A DNA stretch of 64,000 nucleotides from NCBI GenBank assembly GCA_002529455.1, contig NYMS01000058.1, positions 124,001 to 188,000 on the forward strand, written 5' to 3'. The notes under the pieces were generated by a model, which had not been told where the DNA came from, made no database searches, and was given only the letters and a program-made list of their open reading frames with translations. The number at the start of each line of letters is the position of its first letter. The stretch's first letter is position 1. The stretch comes from Glycomyces fuscus (lineage in GTDB: Bacteria > Actinomycetota > Actinomycetes > Streptosporangiales > Streptosporangiaceae). The position numbers and the translations under genes are program-made. Below are positions 37,276 through 46,349 of the stretch, one piece after another.

Positions 37276-37953
37276 TCACTCCTCTCCGAACTGCCCGGCG
37301 TCGGCGGGCTGGAAGTCGAAGACCCTCCAGGAGCCGCCGCTGCGCACGACGGTGACGGCGAACTCGCCGAGGTCCTCGTCGAACTCGGCGCTCCCCGTCT
37401 CGGTGATGGACTGCGCCGTCACGACGAAGGTGACCGAGTCGGCTCCGAAGGTCCGTACCGAGTCGACCTGGGCCCGCCCCTCGGCGACCGCCTCGGCCTC
37501 GGACATCTCGCTCCAGAAGGCGCCGACCCTGCTGGTCTGGGCCAGCACCCCGGCGAACTCGGGGGTGGCCAGCTCCTCCATCGAGGAGTAGTAGGACTCG
37601 GGGGACTGGGTGTAGTCGATGGTCCCGTAGGCCTCGGCGAAGGCGCGGGCCGTCGTCCCGGCCGCCCGGAGCTCGTCCTCCGTGAAGGGGAACCAGTCGA
37701 GGACGTCCACGTCCTCGGCGGCGGTGGTCGGGATCGGACTCGGCTCGACGGTGGACAGCCCGTCCGGGCCGCCGGGGTCGCTTGGGGCGTCCTCCTGGGC
37801 TGTTCCGGGGTCCGGGGAGGCCGCGGAGGGGTCGTCCTCCTCGTCGGCGCCCCCGAAGCCGCCGAAGCTGAGGTAGAGCCCGAACACGACCAGCACGACG
37901 ATCAGTCCGAGGAAGACAGCCCGCTGGGCGCGTTCGGGGAGAGGGTTGGGCAT
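37276..37953 (-). CDS. Membrane-anchored NTF2-like protein of the secretion cluster
   Basis: A 225-aa protein: short cytoplasmic N-terminus, one membrane helix (AVFLGLIVVLVVFGLYLSF), an acidic Pro/Asp linker (about 35-85), then a ~120-residue domain with TTARAFAEAYGTIDYTQSPE and VTVVRSGGSWRVFDFQPAD. The latter is the build of NTF2-like periplasmic-side domains found in VirB8/TcpC-type proteins. Nineteen bases from the VirB6-like gene and four from the wall hydrolase. A structural part of the channel is the likely role; not a strict family match. Confidence 0.68.
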   Translation of the reverse strand: MPNPLPERAQRAVFLGLIVVLVVFGLYLSFGGFGGADEEDDPSAASPDPGTAQEDAPSDPGGPDGLSTVEPSPIPTTAAEDVDVLDWFPFTEDELRAAGTTARAFAEAYGTIDYTQSPESYYSSMEELATPEFAGVLAQTSRVGAFWSEMSEAEAVAEGRAQVDSVRTFGADSVTFVVTAQSITETGSAEFDEDLGEFAVTVVRSGGSWRVFDFQPADAGQFGEE

Positions 37954-37972
37954 CGCTTCGGGCCTTTGTTCG

Positions 37973-40333
37973 TCAGTCGTCGTTCAACCAGAAGGGGACG
38001 TCCCGCTTGCGGTCCCTCGTCGCGGAAGAACTGCTCTCCCCCCAGAAGGGGGTGATGGGCGCGTTGTCCTTGCGCTTGCCCGAACCGGTCAGCCAGCCGC
38101 CGTCGCCGTCGCCCCGGCGCTGGCTCTCGGCGGAGGGCGCGGGACGGGCGGGGCGCTGGGGGGCGGGGCGTTCGCGCCGCTCCCTCGGAGAGCCCCAGCG
38201 CGAGGCGCGGGCGTTGGGGTTGCCGCGGGCCGGGGTGTCCTCACGTCCGCCGAAGATGCCCCGGCCGGTGCTGGGGTCGGGCCGCTCGGAACTCGCGGCG
38301 CGGCCGCCCCCGACGACGGGAGCGCCCCCGCCGAACACCGGACCGCCGCCTCCGGCGCCCCCGCCGCCGTCCCGGCGCTCGGAACCGCCACGGCCTCCCG
38401 AACCGGTACCGAACACCGAGGCCCAACCGCTGTCACCGGTACCGGTGTAGCCGCCACTGGGGCGGGGCGGGATGGAGCCGGAGGCCGCACCGCTGCCGGA
38501 GAGGCTCGGGGCCTGGTCACCGCTGCGCGCGGATCCGGCGGGCCTGGCCCCACCGCCGCCACCGCCGCCGGCCGGGGCGCTCCTGGTGACGTTGAGGGGC
38601 GGCGCGGCGTTGTCGCGGACCCTGCCGTACCCGGCGGTGCCGCGTGCCCGCGCTCCGTCCGCGCGCACCGGGCCGCCGTCGGCCGGGACCTCTTCGCCGA
38701 CCCCGGTGTCCACACCTGCGGTCGGGGCTCCTGCCCCTCCCGCGGGGACCCCGGCTGCCACCCCGGCGATCTGCGGTCCCCGGCGCAGCCCCCACGCCTG
38801 CGCCTTGAGGTTGGCGACCGGCGGCAGGACCACCGCGCTCCTGCTGAGCGCCTGGCTCTGCGCGGCGTCACTGACGATGCGCGAGGTGAAGGTGTTCGCG
38901 TTGACCGAGGAGAACAGGTACGCGAAGGGCTTGCGGTAGACGAACAGGGCCACGGTGAAGAGCGCCAGCAGGATCATCTGCAGGCCCCAGCCGAGGCTGG
39001 TGGACATGACCATGCCATAGCACATGACCAGGAGCGAGATCAGGAGTACGACGAAGATCTGCTTGAGCAGGAAGCCGATCATCAATTCGACCCAGCGCAG
39101 CAGGACCATGCGCCCGTAACCCGGGTGGATGCCGATGAGCAGGAATATGGGCGCCAGGAGGAAGAGCAGGAGGAAGGCGATCTTCAGCACGATGAGCGCC
39201 ACGGATCCCGCGAGGATGAGTCCCCCGGCGAAAACCGAAGCGAAAAGCGCGAGTGTGGCCACCCCAAGGCGACTGCCCTGGTCATCGCCAGAGAAGAGCG
39301 GGTAGACGCTGGGATAGAACTCCTGCATGTCAGCAGCGATCGCCTCGTAGGAATCCTGCTTCTCCGTGACGAGTTCGTTGGCGTTGGTCTCCCCGTCGAC
39401 AATCTGCTGCTGCTCGATACGGCTGATCGCCTGAGCCGCGATGAGGTCGGTTCCATGGACGTGTGCGGCTGATTCGGCGATGTCCCCGTTGCCAAACTGC
39501 CCGGCGACCCATGGCTGGCACACCAGACTCGACCAGAGCATGTCCGCGTTGCGCCTGACCTGGAAGTCGGCCTCGGACTCCCAGTCCGCACGCTCCGGTG
39601 CCTCAGCCCCTGAGGGACAGGTCCCCGACCCTCCCCCGTAGGGCACCTGTCCGATCGTGCTCGTCACCAGCTGGCTGCCGGAGTTCACCAGGCCGCTGGC
39701 CATACCCATGATCTGCGCCGGGTTGATGAGGATCCACAGTCCCAGGGCCGTCGCCGCGACCATCCAGATACTGGACTCGATCGTGAGCGTCATCCTCTTC
39801 CGGATGAGCCCGTACCAGCCCAGCCACAGTGCGCCGAGAATGACGACGGTGGGGATCAGCGGGCGCCAGACGCCCTCCCTCAGCGTGACGACCACGTTCT
39901 CGACGAGTTCGTTGAAGCTGGCGAGGAGACCGTCGGAGGTCGCGGCCTGGTACACCGTGATCGTCGACTGGTTGATGGTCTTGGACAGGTCCCAGGCCGT
40001 GTTGGCCAGGGTCGCCTGCGCGCCGTTGCTGATCCCGTCGACACAGGACTCGGTGATCATGTGCCACTGCTGCCCGGCGGTGCCGTACTGGCCGTACATG
40101 CTGGCGTCGGGCGGCAGGCCGTCCGAGGACCCCTCGATGGAGGACTGCGACTGCGGGGGCACGAGCAGGCCGTCGGAACCGCTTCCCGCCGACTCCGGCA
40201 GCGGTGCGGGCTCGCCCGGGCACAGCGGGTTCGCCTGGGCCCCGCTGAGGGGCAGCACGACGAGACCGGCCAGCATGAGGAACGTCATCAGGAGGCGTCG
40301 CCATCCCCGCCGTCGGACGTGCTGATGCGTCAT
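37973..40333 (-). CDS. VirB6/TcpH-like polytopic membrane protein
   Basis: A 786-aa protein. Signal peptide (RRLLMTFLMLAGLVVLPLSG, cleavage near AQANP) and an extracytoplasmic segment with a few Cys come first. Then follow about seven to eight membrane helices (PTVVILGALWLGWYGLI; AATALGLWILI; a long hydrophobic run around AFLLLFLLAPIFLLIGIHPG; FVVLLISLLVMCYGMVM; ALFTVALFVYRKPFAYLF). A ~290-residue cytoplasmic tail of Gly/Arg/Pro/Ser low complexity ends with KRDVPFWLNDD. Such proteins form the inner-membrane pore of type IV systems. ATG 40333 has AGGAG eight bases upstream and starts a typical signal peptide. First gene of the 40333-35342 operon. Confidence 0.78.
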   Translation of the reverse strand: MTHQHVRRRGWRRLLMTFLMLAGLVVLPLSGAQANPLCPGEPAPLPESAGSGSDGLLVPPQSQSSIEGSSDGLPPDASMYGQYGTAGQQWHMITESCVDGISNGAQATLANTAWDLSKTINQSTITVYQAATSDGLLASFNELVENVVVTLREGVWRPLIPTVVILGALWLGWYGLIRKRMTLTIESSIWMVAATALGLWILINPAQIMGMASGLVNSGSQLVTSTIGQVPYGGGSGTCPSGAEAPERADWESEADFQVRRNADMLWSSLVCQPWVAGQFGNGDIAESAAHVHGTDLIAAQAISRIEQQQIVDGETNANELVTEKQDSYEAIAADMQEFYPSVYPLFSGDDQGSRLGVATLALFASVFAGGLILAGSVALIVLKIAFLLLFLLAPIFLLIGIHPGYGRMVLLRWVELMIGFLLKQIFVVLLISLLVMCYGMVMSTSLGWGLQMILLALFTVALFVYRKPFAYLFSSVNANTFTSRIVSDAAQSQALSRSAVVLPPVANLKAQAWGLRRGPQIAGVAAGVPAGGAGAPTAGVDTGVGEEVPADGGPVRADGARARGTAGYGRVRDNAAPPLNVTRSAPAGGGGGGGARPAGSARSGDQAPSLSGSGAASGSIPPRPSGGYTGTGDSGWASVFGTGSGGRGGSERRDGGGGAGGGGPVFGGGAPVVGGGRAASSERPDPSTGRGIFGGREDTPARGNPNARASRWGSPRERRERPAPQRPARPAPSAESQRRGDGDGGWLTGSGKRKDNAPITPFWGESSSSATRDRKRDVPFWLNDD

Positions 40334-40456
40334 CTGCTGGCTCCTGCGTCGTGGTTCGGCCGAAGGCGATGTTCGCAGACACCGGGGCCCCGTCGACGCG
40401 CCCGTACACGCGTGCGCACCGCACGCGGCCGAGCGCGACCGCAAGGCCCCCGCATG
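40334..40456. other. Leader region of the VirB6-like operon
   Basis: Between the shared element at 40457-40498 and the start at 40333. No gene seen. Confidence 0.3.
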
Positions 40457-40498
40457 TCTCTACCCCATCCTCTATGGTGCGCCATCACCGGGTTGGGG
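40457..40498 (-). promoter_or_regulatory. Shared upstream element of the secretion operons, copy 1
   Basis: Aligns over about 42 bases with 57031-57073 upstream of the TcpC-like operon. On the plus strand both read TCTACCCCATCC, then a TAT-centred segment, CAT, and GGGTTGGG. The minus-strand TATAG/CATAG part may be a -10 box. It lies about 125 bases before the VirB6-like start. Confidence 0.6.
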
Positions 40499-41341
40499 AA
40501 CGGGCGCAACGCGACGGGTTTTTCCCTTCTCTCCCCCGCCGTGGCCAGCCCCCGGGGGACAAAGACGACCCCTATCAACGTTTGTGCAGGTAGCGGGCAT
40601 GAACGGCCTTCCGAAACACCCAAAAACCACGAGGCCACAATTTCCTACCCACCCCCGCACTATGAGGGGCGTCACACTCAGTTTCACCAACAAAAACGGA
40701 CACCATGCCATCAATCGGACTGGCACCCGATACCAGAACTGGCTTCGGTGGAACCCCGAGCCCGCATTGCCGCAGGACCGAAACCTGACCTAGGTCCACA
40801 ACGGCATCGCCCTGTTCCCTACCGCCCCAACAGTCCCTTCCCGCCCGGACGGCACCCCGGCCCCACCGACGGCTCCGGCTGTCTCTCGCGCCCTCCCCGG
40901 CCGTCGCTGCGGTGCGGGTGCCGACGGGGCGCCTCGTGGATGACCGCCGAGGAGGAGACGGGTCGGGCGCCCCGCACGGGGCGCGCGCCCGGGAGGGGCG
41001 GGCGGCGGGGTCGTGCGAGGAGCGCGGTGCCGTCGTCGTCACCGGCGGCTCGGGAAGGAGGCCCGGTGGGTGCAGGCACGCACGGAGTCCTCCGCCGGGG
41101 CCTCGCCGCGCTCGCCACGAACCCGCCGAGCGGCGGAGCCGGCGCTCCGGCCGCGGAGTTTCCCGGCATCGGCGCGGCGGAGCCTTCGGAGCGCGTCCGG
41201 AAGGCGGAGCCGGGGAGGGCGGAGGAGGTCGTCGCGGCGGTCACGGAATGGCATTCCGCGAACACGCGGACCGCAGGCCCGCGCCGTACCGCGCCGCACC
41301 GGTGACCGCTACCGGCCAGCCTCCCAGCGGGATGTGGGGAA
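40499..41341. other. Long divergent intergenic region, no gene supported
   Basis: About 840 bases between the VirB6-like operon and the kinase. The part 40560-40800 is less GC-rich, yet its frames have poor third-position GC and no protein signature, so I do not call a gene. The part 40850-41300 is extreme GC with only shadow frames. Confidence 0.4.
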
Positions 41342-41421
41342 CTATCCGAAAACGAGAGAGAATGGTTCAGAAAACATGGACGAGTGTCACAAAGTGCTGC
41401 TGTAGGGCTTTTCTCGGATAG
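41342..41421 (+). promoter_or_regulatory. Inverted repeat in the kinase promoter region
   Basis: Arms CTATCCGA (41342-41349) and TCGGATAG (41414-41421), each joined to an A- or T-run, enclose an AT-richer 64-base stretch ending 53 bases before the kinase start. Possibly an operator pair around the promoter. Confidence 0.4.
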
Positions 41422-41474
41422 ATTGTCCTGCGCATCGTCACCCCTCTCACGACCCCTTGAAGGGATGCGCGCCT

Positions 41475-43400
41475 ATGTCCACCCCCGGTCACTCCTCCGT
41501 CGGCCGCTACGAGCTGCGGGAGAGGCTCGGCGCCGGCGGCATGGGCACCGTGTGGCGCGCCTGGGACCCCTCCCTCCAGCGCGACGTGGCCATCAAGGAG
41601 GTCCTCCTCCCCCAGGGCATGGACCCCGAAGCCCGCGCCGAGGCGCACGCCCGAACGCTGCGCGAGGCCCAGGCCACCGCGCGGATCAGCAACACGGCGG
41701 TGGTGACGGTCCACGACGTCCTCGAACACGAGGACAGCCCGTGGATCGTGATGGAGCTGCTCAGCGGCCACTCGCTGCAGCACCAGCTGGACCAGCACGG
41801 GCCGATGCCGGTGGAGCGGGTCGAGGAGGCCGCCAGGTCGCTGCTCGGCGGTCTGAAGGCCGTGCACGCGGGCGGGGTCACCCACCGCGACGTCAAGCCC
41901 GCCAACATCATGCTCACCGACGACGACCGGACGGTGCTGACCGACTTCGGGATCGCGAACGTCGACGGCAGCGCCGCCCTCACCCAGACCGGCGTGTACA
42001 TCGGGTCGCCCGAGTACATGGCGCCGGAGCGGTTCGAGGGCAAGCGCGCGCTGCCCGCGTCGGACCTGTGGAGCCTGGGCGTCACCCTGTACGCGCTCCT
42101 GGAGGGGCGCTCGCCCTTCAAACGGGAGAGCATCACGGGGATCATCAGCGCGGTGCTGACCGCGCCGATGCCGCCACGGCTTTCGTTGGACGACGGCGGG
42201 CACAGCTCCGCGAGCGCGCCGCTGCGGGCGCTGATCGCGGCGCTGCTGGCCCGGGACGCGTCGGAGCGGCCCAGCCCCGACGAGGCGCTGGCCCTCCTGG
42301 AACGGGAGAAGCAGGCCCGGGACGGCAGCGGCGGCACCGGTCCGCAGGAAGCCCCCGGCGCCGGGGGGCAGCCCGTGCCCCTCACCGGCCCCCGGGACGC
42401 GGTCGGCGGCGGCTCGTGGCAGGCCCCCGGCACCGGAGCGCCGAGCGCCCCGGGAGGCGGTGCGGTCCCCACCGGCCCCTCGGGGGGCCACCGCCCGCCG
42501 TTCCCCGCGGGGCCGGGAGCCCCCGGCCAGGCGAACCCCGGCCAGGGCCCCCACCCGCCGTGGCACGCGGGTCCGGGCGGACCGAACGCCCCGGCGCCTC
42601 CGACCGGTCCCCACGGCCCCGGGACCGCGAGCGGCCCCCAGGGCCCCGGCGGGTTCCAGGGCGGCCCCGACAACCCCGGGTTCGCGAGCGGTCCGCACAG
42701 CCCCGCCTTTCCTTCCGGTCCCCGCCCCTCCGGCTTCCCCGGTGGGCAGACCGGCCCGACACCCCGGGTCGGCACGGCGGCGAACGGCCCGGGCGCGCCT
42801 CCCGGTGCGTACCCGCAGGCGTCGGGTCCCGCCCCCGGGGCGACCGGGCACTTCTCCCCCGCCTTCCCCGCCGCGGGCACGCCGACGGGGCGGGGTCCGC
42901 TGCCCGGCCAGCCGGGCGGCGGCCCGGGGTACCCGGGGGCGTTCCCCGGGCACGGTGGCGGCCCGGTTCCCGGCGGCAGGGGGCCGTGGGACCGCCCCCG
43001 GACGCGCATGCCCGGGACGGTGGTCGCGGCGGCCGTGATGCTGGCGCTCAACGGGCTCTACCTGCTGGTCCTCGCGGTGCTGTACACCGTGGAGTCCACC
43101 AGCGGTTCCCTGCAGGTGAACGGGGCCTCCATGGCCCAGCTCTACGTCTGGGGGCTGCTGTCCGCGGTCGCGGCGCCCGCCCTGATGACCCGGTCGCGTC
43201 TGGTCTACGGAGCCGTCGTGCTCCTGCAGATGGCGGCGGCGGTGGTCCTGCTGCTCAACATGTTCACGGTCGCGGTCTACGCACCCGAACAGCTGCCGGT
43301 CTACGTACTGGTGTTGGTGTTGAACCTGGTTATCGCGGGTCTGCTGCTCCTCCCGCCGAGGGCCCGGGCCTACTTCGGGTTCGGGGCGGGCTTCCGCTGA
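41475..43400 (+). CDS. PknB-type Ser/Thr protein kinase with C-terminal membrane domain
   Basis: A 641-aa kinase. The catalytic domain (about 10-275) has GAGGMGTVW, VAIKE, HRDVKPANI, DFGIAN and SPEYMAPERF, so all key residues are present. It is followed by a ~230-residue Pro/Gly-rich linker and four membrane helices (VVAAAVMLALNGLYLLVLAV; VWGLLSAVAAPALM; VVLLQMAAAVVLLLNMF; VLVLVLNLVIAGLLLL). No PASTA repeats. A bidirectional signalling role at the membrane is likely; it sits divergently between two blocks of secretion genes and could phosphorylate them, which is inference. ATG 41475 after AAGGGATG. Confidence 0.92.
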   Translation: MSTPGHSSVGRYELRERLGAGGMGTVWRAWDPSLQRDVAIKEVLLPQGMDPEARAEAHARTLREAQATARISNTAVVTVHDVLEHEDSPWIVMELLSGHSLQHQLDQHGPMPVERVEEAARSLLGGLKAVHAGGVTHRDVKPANIMLTDDDRTVLTDFGIANVDGSAALTQTGVYIGSPEYMAPERFEGKRALPASDLWSLGVTLYALLEGRSPFKRESITGIISAVLTAPMPPRLSLDDGGHSSASAPLRALIAALLARDASERPSPDEALALLEREKQARDGSGGTGPQEAPGAGGQPVPLTGPRDAVGGGSWQAPGTGAPSAPGGGAVPTGPSGGHRPPFPAGPGAPGQANPGQGPHPPWHAGPGGPNAPAPPTGPHGPGTASGPQGPGGFQGGPDNPGFASGPHSPAFPSGPRPSGFPGGQTGPTPRVGTAANGPGAPPGAYPQASGPAPGATGHFSPAFPAAGTPTGRGPLPGQPGGGPGYPGAFPGHGGGPVPGGRGPWDRPRTRMPGTVVAAAVMLALNGLYLLVLAVLYTVESTSGSLQVNGASMAQLYVWGLLSAVAAPALMTRSRLVYGAVVLLQMAAAVVLLLNMFTVAVYAPEQLPVYVLVLVLNLVIAGLLLLPPRARAYFGFGAGFR

Positions 43401-43553
43401 CGTAACCCCGGGCGGCTCCCCGGACACCTTCCGGGCGTTCCCCGGACGGCCCCGGGGCGGCGGACCCGTCCCCACTCCGGCCGCGCCGTACGCGGAGGCC
43501 GCCGGTGGGCGGGGGCCGGCCGGGGCCCACGGGTCCCCCTCGAACCGCTCACC

Positions 43554-44846
43554 TCACCAGCGGGTGACCTTCAGCTCTCCCAGTTCCGCCAGGGCGACGC
43601 GCCCCTCCTCGGCGAGGACGCGCACCATCTCCTCCGCCTCGGAGAGGGTGACGTAGCGGCCCCGCGACACGGCCTCCGCGGGGGAGGGGCTCTCCATCCA
43701 CAGCCGGGGTCCGCTCTCCCACACCATCTGGACGACGGCGCCGCCCGGGGCGGTGAACACCGCGAACGTGCCCTTGCTGGGGGTGAGTTGGTAGACGACC
43801 AGGCGCGCGGCGGCCGTCTCCAGGGGCTCGGCGTAGTCCATGAAGCCGAGGCCCTCCTCGGCCGCGTCCGCGTAGTGGACCTCCAGCAGTCCGGTGTGGG
43901 CGGAGCGGGCCTCCTCGCGGGGCCAGACGGCGCCCACCACCCAGCGGCTGAGCGGTTCCTCCACGCGTTCGCGGGACAGCGCCGGTCCGTGGCGGACGCG
44001 CAGGAGGTCGAAGTCGCGTTCGAGGGCGATGGTGTGGCCCCGGTCGCTGCTCAGGGTGGCGACGAAGAAGCGCGGCAGCCAGGGCAGGACCATCCGGGAC
44101 AGCTCGCGGACGCTCACACGGCCCTGGTAGTGGGAGATCCACTCGGGGACCTCGTAGGGCCCGGGGTCGTTGAAGGACACGTGGACCATGGGCTCGCCGT
44201 CCACGGCGGGCCCGGGGAAGGCCGCCCCGCGGCCGAAGCGGCGGCGGTTCCAGTCCATGCCGACGTGGAGCTTGCGGTCGGGGTCGCCGTCCCACTCGAC
44301 CGTGAGCCCGTGGGCGCGCAGGGCCTCGGCGACCTCCTCGCCGACGGCCGCGCGGCGGACCGGGTGGCTGGCCCCGAAGCCGATGGTCAGCGGGGCGCCC
44401 GCGACCGCGCGCGCGGCGTCCTGGCTGTGGTAGAACGCGTATCCGCGCGCCGCCGTGTCGGCGGGCCGGGAGTTGCGGGAGGCGAGTTCGCCGTCCAGGG
44501 CGGTCCTGGCGCAGCGCTCGCAGCAGGTGAACTCCTCGCGGGCGATGACGCCGGACTCGTCCAGGGCGCGGAAGGCGCGCGTGAGGCGTTCGCCGTCGGT
44601 GCGCGGGGGCCAGCGGCGCTGGCGCTGGACGTGCTCGGCCAGGGCACGGTCCACGTGGTCGTGGAGCCGGGCGGAGGCCTCGCGGACCCCCCGTCCGCCG
44701 GGGTCGCCGTCCTCCAGTGTGTCGAGCAGGCTCCGGCGGGCGTCCCGGAGGAGTTCGACGAACCCGTCCCGGCCCGAGGCGACCCGTACCGCCACGGTCT
44801 CCCTGGCGGAGGTGAGGGGGTGGACGCTCTCCCTGACTTCACTCAT
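43554..44846 (-). CDS. Conserved hypothetical protein (DUF6891-like)
   Basis: A 430-aa soluble protein. The N-terminal half has CCERCARTAL and GYAFYHSQDAARAVAGAPLT with LTVEWDGDPDRKLHVGMDWN, which I associate with the actinomycete DUF6891 family. The C-terminal ~200 residues (GRVSVRELSRMVLPWLPRFF onward, SKGTFAVFTAPGG, VQMVWESGPRLWMESP) form a second domain like the immunity or stress proteins that carry a TPR-free alpha/beta fold; not recognised. No signal peptide. It ends about 150 bases from the kinase end, convergent. Function unknown. Confidence 0.6.
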   Translation of the reverse strand: MSEVRESVHPLTSARETVAVRVASGRDGFVELLRDARRSLLDTLEDGDPGGRGVREASARLHDHVDRALAEHVQRQRRWPPRTDGERLTRAFRALDESGVIAREEFTCCERCARTALDGELASRNSRPADTAARGYAFYHSQDAARAVAGAPLTIGFGASHPVRRAAVGEEVAEALRAHGLTVEWDGDPDRKLHVGMDWNRRRFGRGAAFPGPAVDGEPMVHVSFNDPGPYEVPEWISHYQGRVSVRELSRMVLPWLPRFFVATLSSDRGHTIALERDFDLLRVRHGPALSRERVEEPLSRWVVGAVWPREEARSAHTGLLEVHYADAAEEGLGFMDYAEPLETAAARLVVYQLTPSKGTFAVFTAPGGAVVQMVWESGPRLWMESPSPAEAVSRGRYVTLSEAEEMVRVLAEEGRVALAELGELKVTRW

Positions 44847-44974
44847 TCGCCCAATGTGTCAGAAGCCGGAGGCGTTTGGGGACGATTACCGAAGACGTCG
44901 CTGTCCGCATTCGGACAACTACCGCACCGCTGGTCACAGCGGGTGCCGCGGCCCCGGCGCCCCGCCGGGCCGGG

Positions 44975-46006
44975 TCATCCGTGGGCCACCAGGGAGTGCC
45001 CGGCCAGGCGGCTGACGCGCTCGTCGCGGACCTGCCGGGCGAGGGCCGCGGTGGCGGCGAGGCCGGCCACGTCCGCGGACCGGGTGCCGAGGAAGCCCGC
45101 CGCGGCCAGGTGCTCGGCGTACTCGGCGGTCGAGTCCACCGCCTCCTGGCACTGCTCCCACTCCCGGTGGGCCTCCACGGCCTGCTCGACCAGGCGCCCG
45201 TACTCGGTGATCTGGGCGACCCGTGCCCGCACGGCCTCCTCCACCGCGTGCAGGTGCTCGCGCTGGGGCCTGAGCGCCTCCCTGACGCGGGGCGAGACCG
45301 CCCGCTGCCAGCGGCGCAGGTGGGAGCGGCGCAGTTCGCGCTGCCGGGCCAGGAGCGAGGCGATGCGCCACTCCTGCTCGTGCAGGACGGCCAGCGCCCG
45401 GTCGGTGTCCAGGGACTCCCCGCCGAGTTCCGCGCGGGCCCCGCGCACCAGGTCGATGGTGCCCTGCACCTCCACCAGCAGGGCGTGGTCGCCCTCGCTG
45501 ACGTCCTCGGGCAGCACCACGTGCTCCCGGTACCGCTCCCGGTCGGTGCGCCGCGCCCGCGAGGTGAGGGTGTCGGCGGTGACCACGGCGACGAGCACCC
45601 CGAACACCACCCACGGGATGCCCGGGGACGGGTCCTGGGGCACGACGTCCATCAGCCAGGCCGGGGCGGCGGCCAGCGTGCCCGTACCGGCCGCGGCGCC
45701 CGCGGCCCGCACGGCGGGGTGGGCGTCCCGCCGGAAGGCCAGGACGGCGACGTAGGCGACGAGGCTGACACTGGCGATCACCATGCCCAGGTACCAGCCG
45801 GCGGTGATCAGGGCCAGGGTCGTGGTGAACCCGACGCCGAGCAGGTGGACACCGCCGTCGGACAGCCGTCGCGGGCGGGTCTCGGCGTACCCGCCGCCTC
45901 TGGGCGGGGGCCCCGGGGGCTCCGCCACCCGGGAGGCCTCCTCACGCCGGCGGTCGGACAGGGCGGGGTCGATGACGGGTCGCGGCCGGATGACGTCCTC
46001 ACGCAT
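44975..46006 (-). CDS. Membrane protein with coiled-coil C-terminus, secretion cluster
   Basis: A 343-aa protein. The N-terminal ~45 residues are cytoplasmic and Pro/Arg-rich; about four membrane helices follow (TTTLALITAGWYLGMVIASV, LVAYVAVLAF, a Gly/Ala helix near 110, WVVFGVLVAVVTADTL), and then a long cytoplasmic helical domain (about 155-330) with Arg/Glu heptads (EWRIASLLARQRELRRSHLR, RPQREHLHAVEEAVRARVAQ). It resembles unassigned membrane proteins near VirB4 genes in actinomycete transfer clusters. ATG 46006 with GAGGGA upstream. Confidence 0.6.
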   Translation of the reverse strand: MREDVIRPRPVIDPALSDRRREEASRVAEPPGPPPRGGGYAETRPRRLSDGGVHLLGVGFTTTLALITAGWYLGMVIASVSLVAYVAVLAFRRDAHPAVRAAGAAAGTGTLAAAPAWLMDVVPQDPSPGIPWVVFGVLVAVVTADTLTSRARRTDRERYREHVVLPEDVSEGDHALLVEVQGTIDLVRGARAELGGESLDTDRALAVLHEQEWRIASLLARQRELRRSHLRRWQRAVSPRVREALRPQREHLHAVEEAVRARVAQITEYGRLVEQAVEAHREWEQCQEAVDSTAEYAEHLAAAGFLGTRSADVAGLAATAALARQVRDERVSRLAGHSLVAHG

Positions 46007-46349
46007 GGGCGGTCCCTCGTGAGCGGTGGGGGGCGGAATGCGGGGAAGGGCTGGGGAGGTCGGGGCACCCGGGGAGGAACCCGACAGGGTAGGAGATTCC
46101 CACCCGGGAGCGCCCCGAATCAGGCGCCGCGCACCCCGTTGCCGCGGGTTCGCGCGCACCCGCGCGGACCCGGCCGTGCCTCCCGCGCGGCCCGCCCCGC
46201 CGCGGCTGCCGCCCCGCTTCCGCGCCCGCGCACCGCCGCACGGGCTTCCGAGGCGCGGGCCGGACGCACCGCGCCGGCCTGGCCCGGCCCCCACACGTCC
46301 CCGACCGGAACGGGCCGCGGGCGCGGGCGCGAGCGCGAGCGCGGGGCGC
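46007..46349. other. Intergenic stretch after the VirB4-like gene
   Basis: Extremely GC-rich with short GCGCGAG-type runs near 46320-46345. No gene, and no hairpin clearer than chance pairing. Confidence 0.35.

Noticed and set aside
40575-41042. Possible minus-strand gene of ~155 codons in the gap before the kinase
   Set aside because: The C-terminal part has low third-position GC and the N-terminal part is a random Arg/Pro shadow; there is no ribosome site and no similarity that I recognise.
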